From Enterococcus saccharolyticus subsp. saccharolyticus (GTDB lineage: Bacteria > Bacillota > Bacilli > Lactobacillales > Enterococcaceae): DNA of 64,000 nucleotides. The translations under genes and the position numbers were made by a program. The notes below the pieces were generated by a model. That model saw only the letters and a list, made by a program, of their open reading frames with translations. It was not told where the DNA came from and did no database searches. How positions within the stretch are numbered: position 1 is the first letter of the stretch; each line of letters starts with the position of its first letter. Location: the NCBI RefSeq assembly GCF_029023825.1, contig NZ_CP118957.1, positions 2,317,794 through 2,381,793 on the forward strand, in the 5' to 3' direction. Positions 47,085-56,714 of the stretch are shown here, piece by piece.

Positions 47085-47723
47085 ATGCAAGCGTTCTTTT
47101 CAGAATATGGTTCTCAATTAATTTCAAATATTTTACAACACATTTTAATTTCATTTTCAGCGCTCTTTTTAGGAGCAGTTGTCGCGATTCCTTTAGGGGT
47201 TCTTTTAACACGCACCCCTAAAATTGCTAGCATCGTGATTGGAATTACCAGTGCACTACAAACAATTCCATCTCTGGCGCTGTTAACACTAATGATTCCT
47301 TTTCTTGGCGTCGGTGTTGCTCCAGCAATTGTCGCGTTGTTTATTTATTCTCTATTGCCAATTTTACGTAACACGTATATTGGGATGAAAAATGTCGATC
47401 CGAGTTATTTAGATGTTTCTAAAGGGATGGGCATGACGAATCTTCAATCAATTCTCAGTGTTGAAGTGCCTATTGCATTACCAACGATTATGGCTGGCGT
47501 TCGTTTAGCTGCGGTTTATGTTATTGCTTGGGCAACACTAGCTTCTTATATCGGAGCTGGCGGTTTAGGAGTCTTGATTTTTAGCGGTTTAGATAATTAT
47601 CAACCACCACTTATTTTCGCTGGGACAATTCCAGTTATCCTACTGGCGATTATTTCCGATTATCTTTTAGGAAAACTTGAAGATAAATTAACTCCATCTG
47701 CATTAAAGGAGGAGAATGAATAA
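47085..47723 (+). CDS. opuCB: Compatible-solute ABC transporter permease
   Basis: This 212-residue permease has five to six membrane segments and the coupling loop DVSKGMGMTNLQSILSVEVP. It has the family start FFSEYGSQLISNILQHILIS. It begins 4 bp after opuCA and ends on the first base of opuCC. Confidence 0.93.
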   Translation: MQAFFSEYGSQLISNILQHILISFSALFLGAVVAIPLGVLLTRTPKIASIVIGITSALQTIPSLALLTLMIPFLGVGVAPAIVALFIYSLLPILRNTYIGMKNVDPSYLDVSKGMGMTNLQSILSVEVPIALPTIMAGVRLAAVYVIAWATLASYIGAGGLGVLIFSGLDNYQPPLIFAGTIPVILLAIISDYLLGKLEDKLTPSALKEENE

Positions 47724-48646
47724 TGAATAAGTTGAAACAACTACTCGTACTGTTTGGTGGATTATTTCTTTTTGCGGGTTGTTCATTTCCAGGTCTCGCT
47801 TCCAATTCCAGTGAAGATACGATTGCCATTACTGGTGGTATCACTACCGAATCACAGATTTTAGGTAGTTTAGTGGCGGGTATGATTGAACATTATACAG
47901 ACAAAGAAACCACTATTATTAATAATCTAGGAACCACCAATATCACGCATCAAGCGATGCTTCGTGGAGATGCAGACATTGCTTCTGCCCGATATACAGG
48001 AACAGATTTAACGACAACCTTGTTATTAGAACCTACGAAAGATCCTCAAGAAGCCTTAGAAATTGTTACAAAAGAATTTAAAGAGCGCTATAATCAAGTC
48101 TGGTTCCCGTCTTACGGCTTTGATAATACCTATGTTTTCTTAGTTCGCAAAGATACGGCAGAAAAATACGGATTGAAAAAAGTCAGTGATTTAAAAGATA
48201 TTGCCAATGAATTGGTCGTAGGCGCTGACAGAGCGTGGATGACGCGTGAAGGTGATGGATATGACGGTTTTAAAGAAGCCTATGGTTTTGAATTTTCTTC
48301 CATTTTGCCAATGCAAATCGGGCTCGTTTATGATGCTGTTGATGCTCATCGGATGGACGTGGTATTAGGCTATTCCACTGATGGACGAATCGCAAGTTAT
48401 GATTTAGTGATGCTAGAAGACGATTTACAGTTCTTCCCACCTTATGATGCCTCACCCGTTGTCAGTCAAAAAGTTTTAGATGACACCCCTGGATTAGAAG
48501 ATGCCATCAAACGTTTAGCCGGAACAATTGATACGACAAAGATGCAAGAATTAAATTATGAATCGGATAATAATTTAGTCGAACCTTCCATTGTTGCGGA
48601 ACGCTTTTTAGAAGAACATCATTACTTTGAGGAGGATGCGCAATGA
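47723..48646 (+). CDS. opuCC: Compatible-solute ABC transporter substrate-binding lipoprotein
   Basis: This 307-residue lipoprotein has a signal peptide with lipobox LFAGC (Cys20) and an OpuAC-type domain (ITGGITTESQILGSLVAGMIEHYT, ADIASARYTGTDL, VVLGYSTDGRIASYDL). Aromatic residues near FPSYGFDN would cage the quaternary amine. It overlaps opuCD by four bases. Confidence 0.93.
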   Translation: MNKLKQLLVLFGGLFLFAGCSFPGLASNSSEDTIAITGGITTESQILGSLVAGMIEHYTDKETTIINNLGTTNITHQAMLRGDADIASARYTGTDLTTTLLLEPTKDPQEALEIVTKEFKERYNQVWFPSYGFDNTYVFLVRKDTAEKYGLKKVSDLKDIANELVVGADRAWMTREGDGYDGFKEAYGFEFSSILPMQIGLVYDAVDAHRMDVVLGYSTDGRIASYDLVMLEDDLQFFPPYDASPVVSQKVLDDTPGLEDAIKRLAGTIDTTKMQELNYESDNNLVEPSIVAERFLEEHHYFEEDAQ

Positions 48647-49311
48647 ATATGAACGAAATGAATCTACTGCAACAATTTTTCTATTACTTTCAAGAAAATG
48701 GCAGTTATGTCTTTGCTCAATTTTTGCGCCACTTCTTGATTTCCATTTATGGGGTACTCTTTGCTGCAATTGTAGGGATTCCAATTGGAATTATGATTTC
48801 TCGTCGAAAAAAATTAGCGGATTGGGTCATTCGAATTGCCAATATCATTCAAACGATTCCAGCGTTAGCGATGGTTTCGATTTTGATGTTTGGTTTTGGT
48901 TTAGGTGTGAACGTGGTCATTGTGACCGTCTTCTTGTACTCACTCTTACCAATTATCAAAAATACGTACACTGGGATGATTCAAGTCGATCGTAACGCCT
49001 TAGATGTCGGAAAAGGGATGGGTATGACGGCGTGGCAACGTTTGTACATGATTGAGTTACCTTTATCCGTTTCTGTCATTATGGCTGGTATTCGGAACGC
49101 GTTAGTTGTCGCCATCGGAATTACCGCTATCGGAACCTTCGTAGGTGCGGGTGGTCTTGGTGATATTATCGTTCGTGGGACAAACGCGACAGATGGGGCT
49201 GCGATTATCCTCGCCGGCGCCTTACCGACAGCCGTGATGTCGATTTTTACCGATTGGTTCTTAGGATTGATTGAACGACGCTTAGATCCAGCCAGTCGGA
49301 CTAGTAAATAA
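48643..49311 (+). CDS. opuCD: Compatible-solute ABC transporter permease
   Basis: This 222-residue second permease has the coupling loop DVGKGMGMTAWQRLYMIELP and the HFLISIYGVLFAAIVGIPIG start segment. It pairs with OpuCB. A terminator follows 40 bp after its stop. Confidence 0.93.
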   Translation: MNMNEMNLLQQFFYYFQENGSYVFAQFLRHFLISIYGVLFAAIVGIPIGIMISRRKKLADWVIRIANIIQTIPALAMVSILMFGFGLGVNVVIVTVFLYSLLPIIKNTYTGMIQVDRNALDVGKGMGMTAWQRLYMIELPLSVSVIMAGIRNALVVAIGITAIGTFVGAGGLGDIIVRGTNATDGAAIILAGALPTAVMSIFTDWFLGLIERRLDPASRTSK

Positions 49312-49348
49312 GAGTTGATACTATTCCATCCAGTGAATGAATAATAAA

Positions 49349-49404
49349 AAAACATGATAAATTAGTAAGTTTAAAAATTTACTAGATTTATCATGTTTTA
49401 TTTA
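49349..49404 (+). terminator. Terminator of the opuC-type operon
   Basis: ACATGATAAAT with an inner TAGTAA stem pairs with its complement and ends in TTTTATTT. Confidence 0.88.
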
Positions 49405-49547
49405 TAATTAGTATGAGATCAACCGTCATTTATTCTCCTACCTCTAAATTACAGTTCCTTTCAACAAAAATGTAAACGTTAACTAATCTGCTATAATATA
49501 TGTATATCTCAAATTTTATATTAAATAAAAAAAGAGGCAAACTTTTT

Positions 49548-49931
49548 ATGAAAAAAATAGCGATCTTAGTAACAATTTTAATTATTGCAATAGGAGGAGG
49601 CGTGTAATTTCTTAATTATCAAAAAGATACCAAAGCTGCCTATATTACGTTAGTTGACACTTCTGATTCAAAAATAACATATGAAGTTATTCAACCAGAA
49701 GGAAAAACAGTCTATCTTACAGAAAATGACTTACAATTACAAAAGCAAAACGACGTAATCGATACTTCTGATATGACCAATACCATCGAAGTAACCTATG
49801 TTTTAGAATATACCAATCAAAAAAATAGTTCTGAATTTATTTTATACAATAAAAACGCACCTGAATTAATGAAACGCTCAAAATGCTCTGATGAAAACAA
49901 ACAGGTAAAGTTTATTCCCTATAAAAAATAG
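49548..49931 (+). pseudogene. Small secreted protein (YxeA-like) gene with nonsense codon
   Basis: The frame starts MKKIAILVTILIIAIGGGV, a signal-type segment preceded by AAAGAGGC. A TAA follows at codon 20 (49605-49607). The same frame then stays open for 107 codons (FLNYQKDTKAAYITLVDTSD and on to FIPYKK). Size, N-terminal segment and the YITLVDT beta start recall the YxeA/DUF1093 family, but the match is weak. Because the stop falls inside the signal peptide, no secreted product is expected. Confidence 0.6.
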
Positions 49932-50068
49932 CCGAAAATAAGATTGGTATCTTAATCATAACTGATAGCAAAAGCAGATTAAAACAAATCGAAAAAAATC
50001 CCCAAAAAGCTAAAACGATTGTAACTAGTGAAGATACTTTACTGGAGCAATCTATTTCAATTAAATGA
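49925..50068 (+). pseudogene. Possible frameshifted continuation of the same decayed gene
   Basis: After a run of six A at 49923-49928, another plus-strand frame reads IAENKIGILIITDSKSRLKQ and ends SEDTLLEQSISIK. It has no start codon or ribosome site of its own and abuts the previous frame, so it may be the shifted 3' end or a remnant of a second gene. Family unknown. Confidence 0.35.
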
Positions 50069-50103
50069 CCTCCCACATCAACAATACCTATCAAAATAAA
50101 AAT

Positions 50104-50153
50104 ATAAGTCTTACAAGCTTCGTTTGAGATAACGAAGTTTGTAAGACTTATTC
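50104..50153. terminator. Bidirectional terminator
   Basis: AAGTCTTACAAGCTTCGTT pairs with AACGAAGTTTGTAAGACTT. It follows the KimA-like gene on the minus strand. Confidence 0.85.
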
Positions 50154-50154
50154 C

Positions 50155-51978
50155 TTATTTCTTCAAATGATAACTATAGGTGCTGACAATAATGTGTTCA
50201 CGCCATGATAAACGGAAACGCAGACGTAAACTCGTTTGGTTATGCAAGATATTTTGCCAACGACGTTTTGGTACAAACTGGGGAATAATGACCGTAGTTG
50301 TATAATTATGTTGTCGCGCTTTTTTACTTACAATATCAACGTACCGAATAACTGGATTTTCAATCGAACGATACGACGAATGTACAACAGAAAAACGCAC
50401 GTCCGGAAATTTTTCTTTAAACTCTGCTTCGATTTCTTTTTCTTTCTTCACATCTTCATCTAAAGATACATGCATCGCTACAACATAATCACCAATAGAG
50501 CGTGCATAGTTTAATGCCCCAATATTGACGCGGGTCACATTCCCTACAAGTACAATGACCGTATTGCCCTCGTACGTATGCAGTTTCACGTCTTCTTCCA
50601 AACGTAATTGTTCGGCTACTTTTTTGTAATGATCGTGAATCTTATAGAAAATAAATAATAAGATTGGCATGATAATAAAGAATGGCCAAATATCATCTAA
50701 GCGATACGCAAATAAAATCGCAATTATGGCGTAAGATATGAATGCACCAATAATATTTGCAATAGACTTTTGTAACCAGCCTTTGCCATCTTTCCGCCAT
50801 TTGATAACCATCCCTGTTTGCGATAACGCAAAAGGAATAAAAACACCAATCGAATACAGTGGAATCAAACGTTCCGTTGATCCTTGGAAAATAAACAATA
50901 AGACAATTGAGCCAGCCGCTAACGTGATAATCCCATTCGAATACCCCAAACGGTCACCACGGTCTTGGTATAAATGAGGCATAAATTTATCTTTTGCTAG
51001 GTTATACGCTAAAATTGGAAAGGCTGAAAACCCGGTATTAGCAGCAACCGCTAAAATCAAAGCAGTCGCAAATTGCAAGACATAAAATAAAATGCCGTGC
51101 CCAAACACTGCTTGACCGACTTGAGAAAGAACCGTTACTTCTTTTTCAGGAACAATCCCGTACCAATAGTTAATAAAGGTAATCCCCACAAAGAAGAAAC
51201 CTAAAATAGCTGCCATTAAGGTTAATGTTGCTGCCGCATTTTTAGCTCGTGGTTTTTTAAAGAATGGCACCGCATTACTAATCGCTTCCACCCCGGTTAA
51301 AGAAGAAGAACCTGAAGAAAATGCTCGTAGTAATAAAGCAATTGAAATTCCCGGTACCATCGTTCCTGGTAACGCAGTCGCATGTAAAGGTGCAGCTCCT
51401 GTAACAATCTTAAACAAGCCAATGACAATTAATAAACTAATCACCGCAATAAACGTATATACCGGCACCATTAAGAAAGTTGCTGATTCACGTAATCCTC
51501 GTAAATTCATCATCATAATTAATAAGACAATGATGACTGAAATCGCTACTTGATGCCCATACAAAGCCGGAATTGCTGAGGTAATCGCTTCTGCTCCGGC
51601 CGAAACAGAAACAGCTACGGTTAACATGTAATCAATTAATAATGAACCCCCAGCAATTAAACCGGGTTTTTCCCCTAAATTTTCGCTACTTACGACATAC
51701 GCCCCACCACCATGAGGATATGCATGAATAATTTGACGATACGATAATGTTAATGAAATCAATAAAATAATGACAAATGCTGCAATCGGTAACGAATACC
51801 AAATTGCTGCCGCAGATAACGTAATCAACACAACAACAATCTGTTCTGTCCCATACGCAATAGATGACAACGCATCTGATGACAACAATGCTAAGGCTGC
51901 AAAACGGGTTAATTTCTGCTCATCATTTTCTGCAGATTTTAACGGTTTGCCTACCAACAAACGTTTTAAAGCATTCAC
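50155..51978 (-). CDS. APC-superfamily permease, KimA-like potassium importer
   Basis: This 607-residue protein has about 12 membrane segments (ALALLSSDALSSIAYGTEQI, SYRQIIHAYPHGGGAYVVSSENLG, SGSSSLTGVEAISNAVPFFK) and a C-terminal cytoplasmic domain (~470-607). Length, sequence and layout fit KimA (YdaO), a high-affinity K+ importer controlled by cyclic di-AMP; older annotations say amino acid permease. The start is GTG with AAGGAGAG upstream. No ydaO-type riboswitch is visible in the 240-bp leader. Confidence 0.85.
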   Translation of the reverse strand: MNALKRLLVGKPLKSAENDEQKLTRFAALALLSSDALSSIAYGTEQIVVVLITLSAAAIWYSLPIAAFVIILLISLTLSYRQIIHAYPHGGGAYVVSSENLGEKPGLIAGGSLLIDYMLTVAVSVSAGAEAITSAIPALYGHQVAISVIIVLLIMMMNLRGLRESATFLMVPVYTFIAVISLLIVIGLFKIVTGAAPLHATALPGTMVPGISIALLLRAFSSGSSSLTGVEAISNAVPFFKKPRAKNAAATLTLMAAILGFFFVGITFINYWYGIVPEKEVTVLSQVGQAVFGHGILFYVLQFATALILAVAANTGFSAFPILAYNLAKDKFMPHLYQDRGDRLGYSNGIITLAAGSIVLLFIFQGSTERLIPLYSIGVFIPFALSQTGMVIKWRKDGKGWLQKSIANIIGAFISYAIIAILFAYRLDDIWPFFIIMPILLFIFYKIHDHYKKVAEQLRLEEDVKLHTYEGNTVIVLVGNVTRVNIGALNYARSIGDYVVAMHVSLDEDVKKEKEIEAEFKEKFPDVRFSVVHSSYRSIENPVIRYVDIVSKKARQHNYTTTVIIPQFVPKRRWQNILHNQTSLRLRFRLSWREHIIVSTYSYHLKK

Positions 51979-52169
51979 TTTTTTCGCTCTCCTTGAAAAG
52001 AATATTTTGTTATTTTACACTTTTTCCTGTTCGTCCTGTTTTCTTTGGAACAGAACTGTATGCTACTCCTCTCACAAGCAAAAGTCAACGGAGTTTGATG
52101 TTGTTTTTCATTATATTTTTTAAGGTATTTTCACTTTTTCATTACATTTTTTGAGGTTAACGAAAACGC

Positions 52170-52219
52170 AAAAAAACTGTTTAAATTAACTGAACAAAAC
52201 AGTCAATTTAAACAGTTTG
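52170..52219 (-). terminator. Terminator of the YhgE/Pip gene
   Basis: On the minus strand AAACTGTTTAAATT pairs with AATTTAAACAGTTT and is followed by TTTTT. Confidence 0.85.
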
Positions 52220-52222
52220 ATG

Positions 52223-54952
52223 TTAATGGAAAAAGTGACTCTTATGCGCCAATTCTTCAATACGCGCCATTGGTTTTTCCATAAATGGACAAAGCACAGT
52301 TCCTAGAATACCGAAGACCACAAAGATACTACCTAATACCCATAAATTGGTCGTAGCATTTGCCCAATAAATTCCACCAGCCGATTCACGAAGCAGATTC
52401 ACGGCATACGTAAATGGCAACAATGGATGAATAAATTGGAAGAACGGGCCAGAAACTTGAATTGGGTAGTTTCCTCCCCCACCAGAAATGGATAGGACTA
52501 ATAAAATAATCCCAATCCCTTTGCCGACATTGCCAAAGAGTCCCACAAAGACATAAATCATCATCATAAAGGCGAGCGCCACAATCAAGCCAAATAACAC
52601 ACTATACACAGGTTCTCGCACATCGACTCCTAACGCATAATAGTTTCCTAGTGTCACAATTAGTGCTTGACCAATCGCAAAGGTTAAGAAAGTCATCATA
52701 CGCGCCACAAACATTTCACGTTTGCTGAAACGTTTTTTGTCTTTTTCATCTAAATGGAAACCAGTTCCTGCCACACTTGATAGCAACAATGCACCTACCC
52801 ATAGACACAAAGCGGTATAGAATGGGGTACTAGCAGAACCATTGTTTTCAATTGGGTACATCGTAGTTGTTTTTAATTCTACAGGAGTTGTGAAGAAATC
52901 ACTTTCGGCTTTGGCATCACTTTTTAGTAATTTGATAATCTCACCTAAATCCGCAATTTCTTCGCCTTTATGAATAGCTGTCGCAGCTTTATGCAGCCCT
53001 TGTTTCAATGACGGCCATTCGTTTTCAATTAAGCCCGCTGCCATATCTAAGGCTGACTCCACTGTTGGTAATTTATCATGTACCGTATTTAATGTGGTAG
53101 TCACTTCATTTTTTAAACCGGGCCAATCATTGACTACAAAATCAGCGGCTTTATTTAATTTAACCGTTAATTCAGGTAGGTCATTTTGATACAAGTCAAC
53201 CCCTTTGTTAATCCCATTAACAATGTCATCCATATGACCATTTAACATGATATTCGCATCGTGAATTTCTTTGCCTAATGCAGGCATTTCTTTTTCATAT
53301 TTTTCTAGCATGTCAATCGCATTGGTCACAGTTTGAGCAGTAGAACTTAATAACCCATCTAAATCAATTTTATTTGCATCGGCTAATAAATCTTGCGCAT
53401 TGGTTAGTCCTGGAATCAATTTATTTTCCAATAATGCTCGCACGCTTTGGCTAATTTCGCCGACGTTCACATCATTACTTAACGCAGCTAAATTCCCAGA
53501 TAAACTTTCTAGTTGTTGTAAAAATTGTTGAATTTCGTCTTTACTGATTGTACCGACATTTGCTGCTAAATTAGCAGCTGTCTTTTGTGCAGAAGACATT
53601 AAGTCACGAACTTGCGTTAATCGCGCAATTGGACCACTAAAATCACCGTCTAATTGTGATTGTAATTGACTTAACCAATTGATTAAATCTGTCACGATTT
53701 GTTGCTGTTGTTCTAAACTCGTTGCAATATCCGTTAATGTTTGTTTTATTGCAGCACGTTCTTCGGGTGTTAAGTCTTCTGCGTTAGTGACAATCGTACC
53801 TAATGTATTTGCCCAATTATTAACCGTGGTTGCCAAACCAGTGATCATCTCAAAGTTGGTTTGCACAGCTTGAGTAATTCCATCTAGATTATCATCTAAT
53901 TTAGAAGCTGCTTCAATTGTTTTATCCGCAAAAAAGCTTGCATCATCACTTAATTGCTGCACTTTTGGTAAGAGTGCTTGTACATCTTGAATGATTTGTA
54001 ATCCTTGTTTTGCTTCTCCGATACCTTCTGTTAAGGTAGCAGAAATATTATCAAAATCCTCATCAATCATTGCAATTTGACGACCTGCATTTTCAATTTC
54101 CGGAATTTTTTCTTGCAACGTTAAAATTACTTTTGCCTGTTTTTCAATTTGTGGCATCTTTTCGTTCATCGCTACCAGTTTTTCACCCATTGCATCGATT
54201 TCAGGAATGTGTGCGACAAACTCATCAGCTTTACCAAGTTTTTCTTTTAATTCTGGGAATTTCGCTTGAAATTCAAGTACATCTTTAGTGTAACCATCAA
54301 TTTTATCAGCATTTTCGTCAACTTCTAAAATCAAGTTTTTAATCTTATTAATCGACACTAGATTTGATTCCACATTATAGCCGATTTCATTCAAAGCTTT
54401 CAGCAACGTTTCGCTAGCTGTTCGGATAAAATTTTCTGTAATTTGTTCTTGGAGACTGCTTGCTCCTTTGGCGGTAATTTTGGGAGCAATCGCATTAATT
54501 TTTTCATTGAAATAATAATTGATTTCTGGTTTCTTAATTTCACCAGATGTAAAACTCAACAAATCCTTGGAAAAGTTTTTAGGAATGTAAATTCCCGCAA
54601 AATATTTCCCTGATTTGACGCCTTCTGTCAATTCTTCTTTGGAATTCACAAAGCGCCACCCCAGTTGATCGTTGTCATGGAGCGTTTCAATCACTTGATC
54701 GCCGATTTCAATGTCTTTGTCTTGTAGTTTTGATCCTTCATCATCACTATAAACGGCGATTGGTATTTCGTTGGTATTCCCATAAGGATCCCATAGTGCC
54801 TTAATATTAAACCATGCATATAACGACGGTAACGCCATCAATGCAATGACTAGAAAGATTGTAATCGGATTGCTTGCCAATCGTTTCCAATCCAGTTTGT
54901 ATAATGCCCAAGTATTTTTCAAATGTTGGGGGAATTGTTTGATATGATTCAC
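52223..54952 (-). CDS. YhgE/Pip family membrane protein
   Basis: This 909-residue protein has the YhgE N-terminal domain: one membrane segment then the extracellular block LPSLYAWFNIKALWDPYGNT, with GIYIPKNFSKDLLSF. A long helical coiled-coil-like middle spans ~190-690. Five C-terminal membrane segments follow, as in ABC-2 exporters. The lactococcal member (Pip) is a phage receptor; other members secrete or anchor unknown cargo. No ATPase is linked to it. A GTG/ATG choice at the start is not critical; MNHIKQFPQHLKNTW is family-like. Confidence 0.9.
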   Translation of the reverse strand: MNHIKQFPQHLKNTWALYKLDWKRLASNPITIFLVIALMALPSLYAWFNIKALWDPYGNTNEIPIAVYSDDEGSKLQDKDIEIGDQVIETLHDNDQLGWRFVNSKEELTEGVKSGKYFAGIYIPKNFSKDLLSFTSGEIKKPEINYYFNEKINAIAPKITAKGASSLQEQITENFIRTASETLLKALNEIGYNVESNLVSINKIKNLILEVDENADKIDGYTKDVLEFQAKFPELKEKLGKADEFVAHIPEIDAMGEKLVAMNEKMPQIEKQAKVILTLQEKIPEIENAGRQIAMIDEDFDNISATLTEGIGEAKQGLQIIQDVQALLPKVQQLSDDASFFADKTIEAASKLDDNLDGITQAVQTNFEMITGLATTVNNWANTLGTIVTNAEDLTPEERAAIKQTLTDIATSLEQQQQIVTDLINWLSQLQSQLDGDFSGPIARLTQVRDLMSSAQKTAANLAANVGTISKDEIQQFLQQLESLSGNLAALSNDVNVGEISQSVRALLENKLIPGLTNAQDLLADANKIDLDGLLSSTAQTVTNAIDMLEKYEKEMPALGKEIHDANIMLNGHMDDIVNGINKGVDLYQNDLPELTVKLNKAADFVVNDWPGLKNEVTTTLNTVHDKLPTVESALDMAAGLIENEWPSLKQGLHKAATAIHKGEEIADLGEIIKLLKSDAKAESDFFTTPVELKTTTMYPIENNGSASTPFYTALCLWVGALLLSSVAGTGFHLDEKDKKRFSKREMFVARMMTFLTFAIGQALIVTLGNYYALGVDVREPVYSVLFGLIVALAFMMMIYVFVGLFGNVGKGIGIILLVLSISGGGGNYPIQVSGPFFQFIHPLLPFTYAVNLLRESAGGIYWANATTNLWVLGSIFVVFGILGTVLCPFMEKPMARIEELAHKSHFFH

Positions 54953-55098
54953 TTTTTTTCACCATCATTTCTTCAATGTCGTTGGATAATTTATCACGAT
55001 TTCAAGCTTCTTTCCATCTAATTGCCTATCCTTTATACAAATTTCGGACAAATTATCATTTGTGTCCAAAAATAAAAGAGAAGCCCTTGACTTCTCTC

Positions 55099-55416
55099 TT
55101 ATTCTTGCGCTTGTTTCGCTTGTAAAAATGAGTCGAGTAAAGTTACAAAAGCTTGATCCAAAAAGCTTTCATCATCTTCACGCGTCAATTGTTTCACTGG
55201 TGTTTCTTCATTATCAAAATACGCAATCGGAACAAACAACTCATTTTGTACAATTACCGTAATTTTAGGGTGATACATAAACTCTCCACATGCTCCCGCA
55301 GTTAAACGCGCGAGTTCATAATGCGTATCATTTAATTTACGGAAACGATAATAATGATTTTCCCAAAATAGTTTCTCATCACTACATAATGCAACAGTTT
55401 TTCGCCAATTCGCCAT
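55099..55416 (-). CDS. Conserved hypothetical protein
   Basis: This 105-residue soluble protein has mixed alpha/beta content (MANWRKTVALCSDEKLFWEN, ITVIVQNELFVPIAYFDNEE) and no known motif. The ATG at 55416 follows AAGGTGG at 8 bases. It precedes, divergently, the ABC ATPase gene. Function unknown. Confidence 0.7.
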   Translation of the reverse strand: MANWRKTVALCSDEKLFWENHYYRFRKLNDTHYELARLTAGACGEFMYHPKITVIVQNELFVPIAYFDNEETPVKQLTREDDESFLDQAFVTLLDSFLQAKQAQE

Positions 55417-55554
55417 GATTCTCGCCACCTTCTTGTTATCATTCTAACAAAAATAACAAAAAAATGAAGGCTTCACGAATTTTTTTGAAAATTCAAAACA
55501 CTATTGGTAAAACAAAACGCAGACTGGTATGATAAGAGAAAAGGAGGCGCTAGT

Positions 55555-56346
55555 ATGGCAATTTTAACATTCGAAAATGTTTCACTTATCAGACAGCAAC
55601 AACCACTCTTAAACAACATTAATTGGCAAATCCAAGAAGGTGAAAACTGGGCAATTTTAGGATTGAACGGTGCTGGAAAAACCTTGTTACTCCAGCTAAT
55701 TACCGGTAGTCTTTGGCCTTCTGCAGGTAAATTAACGGTGCTGGATCAAGTATTTGGTCAAACCTCGATTCCTGAACTTTCAAAACGCATTGGTTGGGTC
55801 AGCACAGCGTTACAATATCGTTTGAATGTCAATGATACTGCCGAACGAATTGTATTATCTGGAAAATTTGCTAGTATTGGAATCTATCAAGCCTTTACCG
55901 AAGAAGATTTAGAGAGAGCCAAAGAAATTCTGATTTCATTGGATGCCAAAAGTTTAATTGGTAAAAATTATCATTTTCTTTCGCAAGGCGAGCGTCAAAT
56001 CGTCTTGATTGCGCGTGCTTTGATGGCAGATCCTGAATTATTAATTTTAGATGAACCATGTAATGGTCTTGATTTATTTGCTCGCGAAGAGTTATTAATT
56101 AAAATCGACCATTTAGTACGACAACCAGAAGCGCCAAGTTTGTTATTTGTTACGCATCATACCGAAGAAATTTTGCCTTTCATCAGTCACGTGATGATGC
56201 TTAAAAACGGTGAAATCTTTGCGAAAGGACAACGTCAGGAGATTTTAACTCCCGACTTGTTGCCAAAATTTTATGATAAACCTGTCACTAGTTATCAATT
56301 AACAGAACAACGCCAAATGATCTTACCTGTAAATCATTTGAGTTAG
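55555..56346 (+). CDS. ABC transporter ATP-binding protein (YlmA-like)
   Basis: This 263-residue stand-alone ATPase has Walker A GLNGAGKT, signature LSQGERQ, Walker B LLILDEPCNGLD and switch His in VTHHTEE. The signature and the CNGLD motif resemble the YlmA/ModF-type group. The ATG at 55555 has AAAGGAGGCG; the earlier frame is non-coding. No permease is nearby. It is followed after 9 bp by the chorismate mutase gene, so they are co-transcribed without an obvious functional link. Confidence 0.87.
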   Translation: MAILTFENVSLIRQQQPLLNNINWQIQEGENWAILGLNGAGKTLLLQLITGSLWPSAGKLTVLDQVFGQTSIPELSKRIGWVSTALQYRLNVNDTAERIVLSGKFASIGIYQAFTEEDLERAKEILISLDAKSLIGKNYHFLSQGERQIVLIARALMADPELLILDEPCNGLDLFAREELLIKIDHLVRQPEAPSLLFVTHHTEEILPFISHVMMLKNGEIFAKGQRQEILTPDLLPKFYDKPVTSYQLTEQRQMILPVNHLS

Positions 56347-56355
56347 GAGAAACAA

Positions 56356-56646
56356 ATGACTGCTCAAAATTTAGAAGAATTACGGCACGAAATTGATGCT
56401 CTCGATACGCAACTCGTTCAACTGCTTGCCAAGCGACAAGCATGTGTCATGCAAGCTGCTCGTTTCAAAAAAGATACGCAAGGAGTAAAAGACCATGCCC
56501 GTGTCGAAGCGGTCATTCAAAAAGTCCGCGAAAAAGCCATCACATATGAGGTAAATCCAGATTTAGTCGAACACCTTTATCGTGAAATGATTGGTTCCTT
56601 CATTACGATGGAATTAGCTGAATTTAGTGAACAAAAAGACACCTAA
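56356..56646 (+). CDS. Chorismate mutase (AroQ type, stand-alone)
   Basis: This 96-residue all-helical protein of the CM_2 family has LRHEIDALDTQLVQLLAKRQACV with two expected arginines, RFKKDTQG with the Lys, and HARVEAVI with the third Arg. It would turn chorismate into prephenate. In the last helix the position of E. coli Gln88 appears to be Met or Glu (SFITMELAEF), so activity is less certain than for the fused domain at 10547. The genome thus has at least two such domains in this window. Confidence 0.85.
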   Translation: MTAQNLEELRHEIDALDTQLVQLLAKRQACVMQAARFKKDTQGVKDHARVEAVIQKVREKAITYEVNPDLVEHLYREMIGSFITMELAEFSEQKDT

Positions 56647-56667
56647 ACAGATAGGTTGGCATCAGTA

Positions 56668-56712
56668 AAGAATCCGCCCTCATTTTCGCAATGGGGCGGA
56701 TTGTTTGTTCTG
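56668..56712. terminator. Terminator between chorismate mutase and proC genes
   Basis: AATCCGCCC pairs with GGGCGGATT and is followed by GTTTGTT. Confidence 0.8.
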
Positions 56713-56714
56713 TC

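Noticed and set aside
49912-50094. 60-codon minus-strand frame with hydrophobic residues
   Set aside because: It has no ribosome site, starts with TTG and lies opposite a plus-strand reading that looks more protein-like.
51979-52169. Cyclic di-AMP (ydaO) riboswitch upstream of the KimA-like gene
   Set aside because: I looked for it because kimA often has one, but no matching conserved blocks or terminator are visible in the leader.
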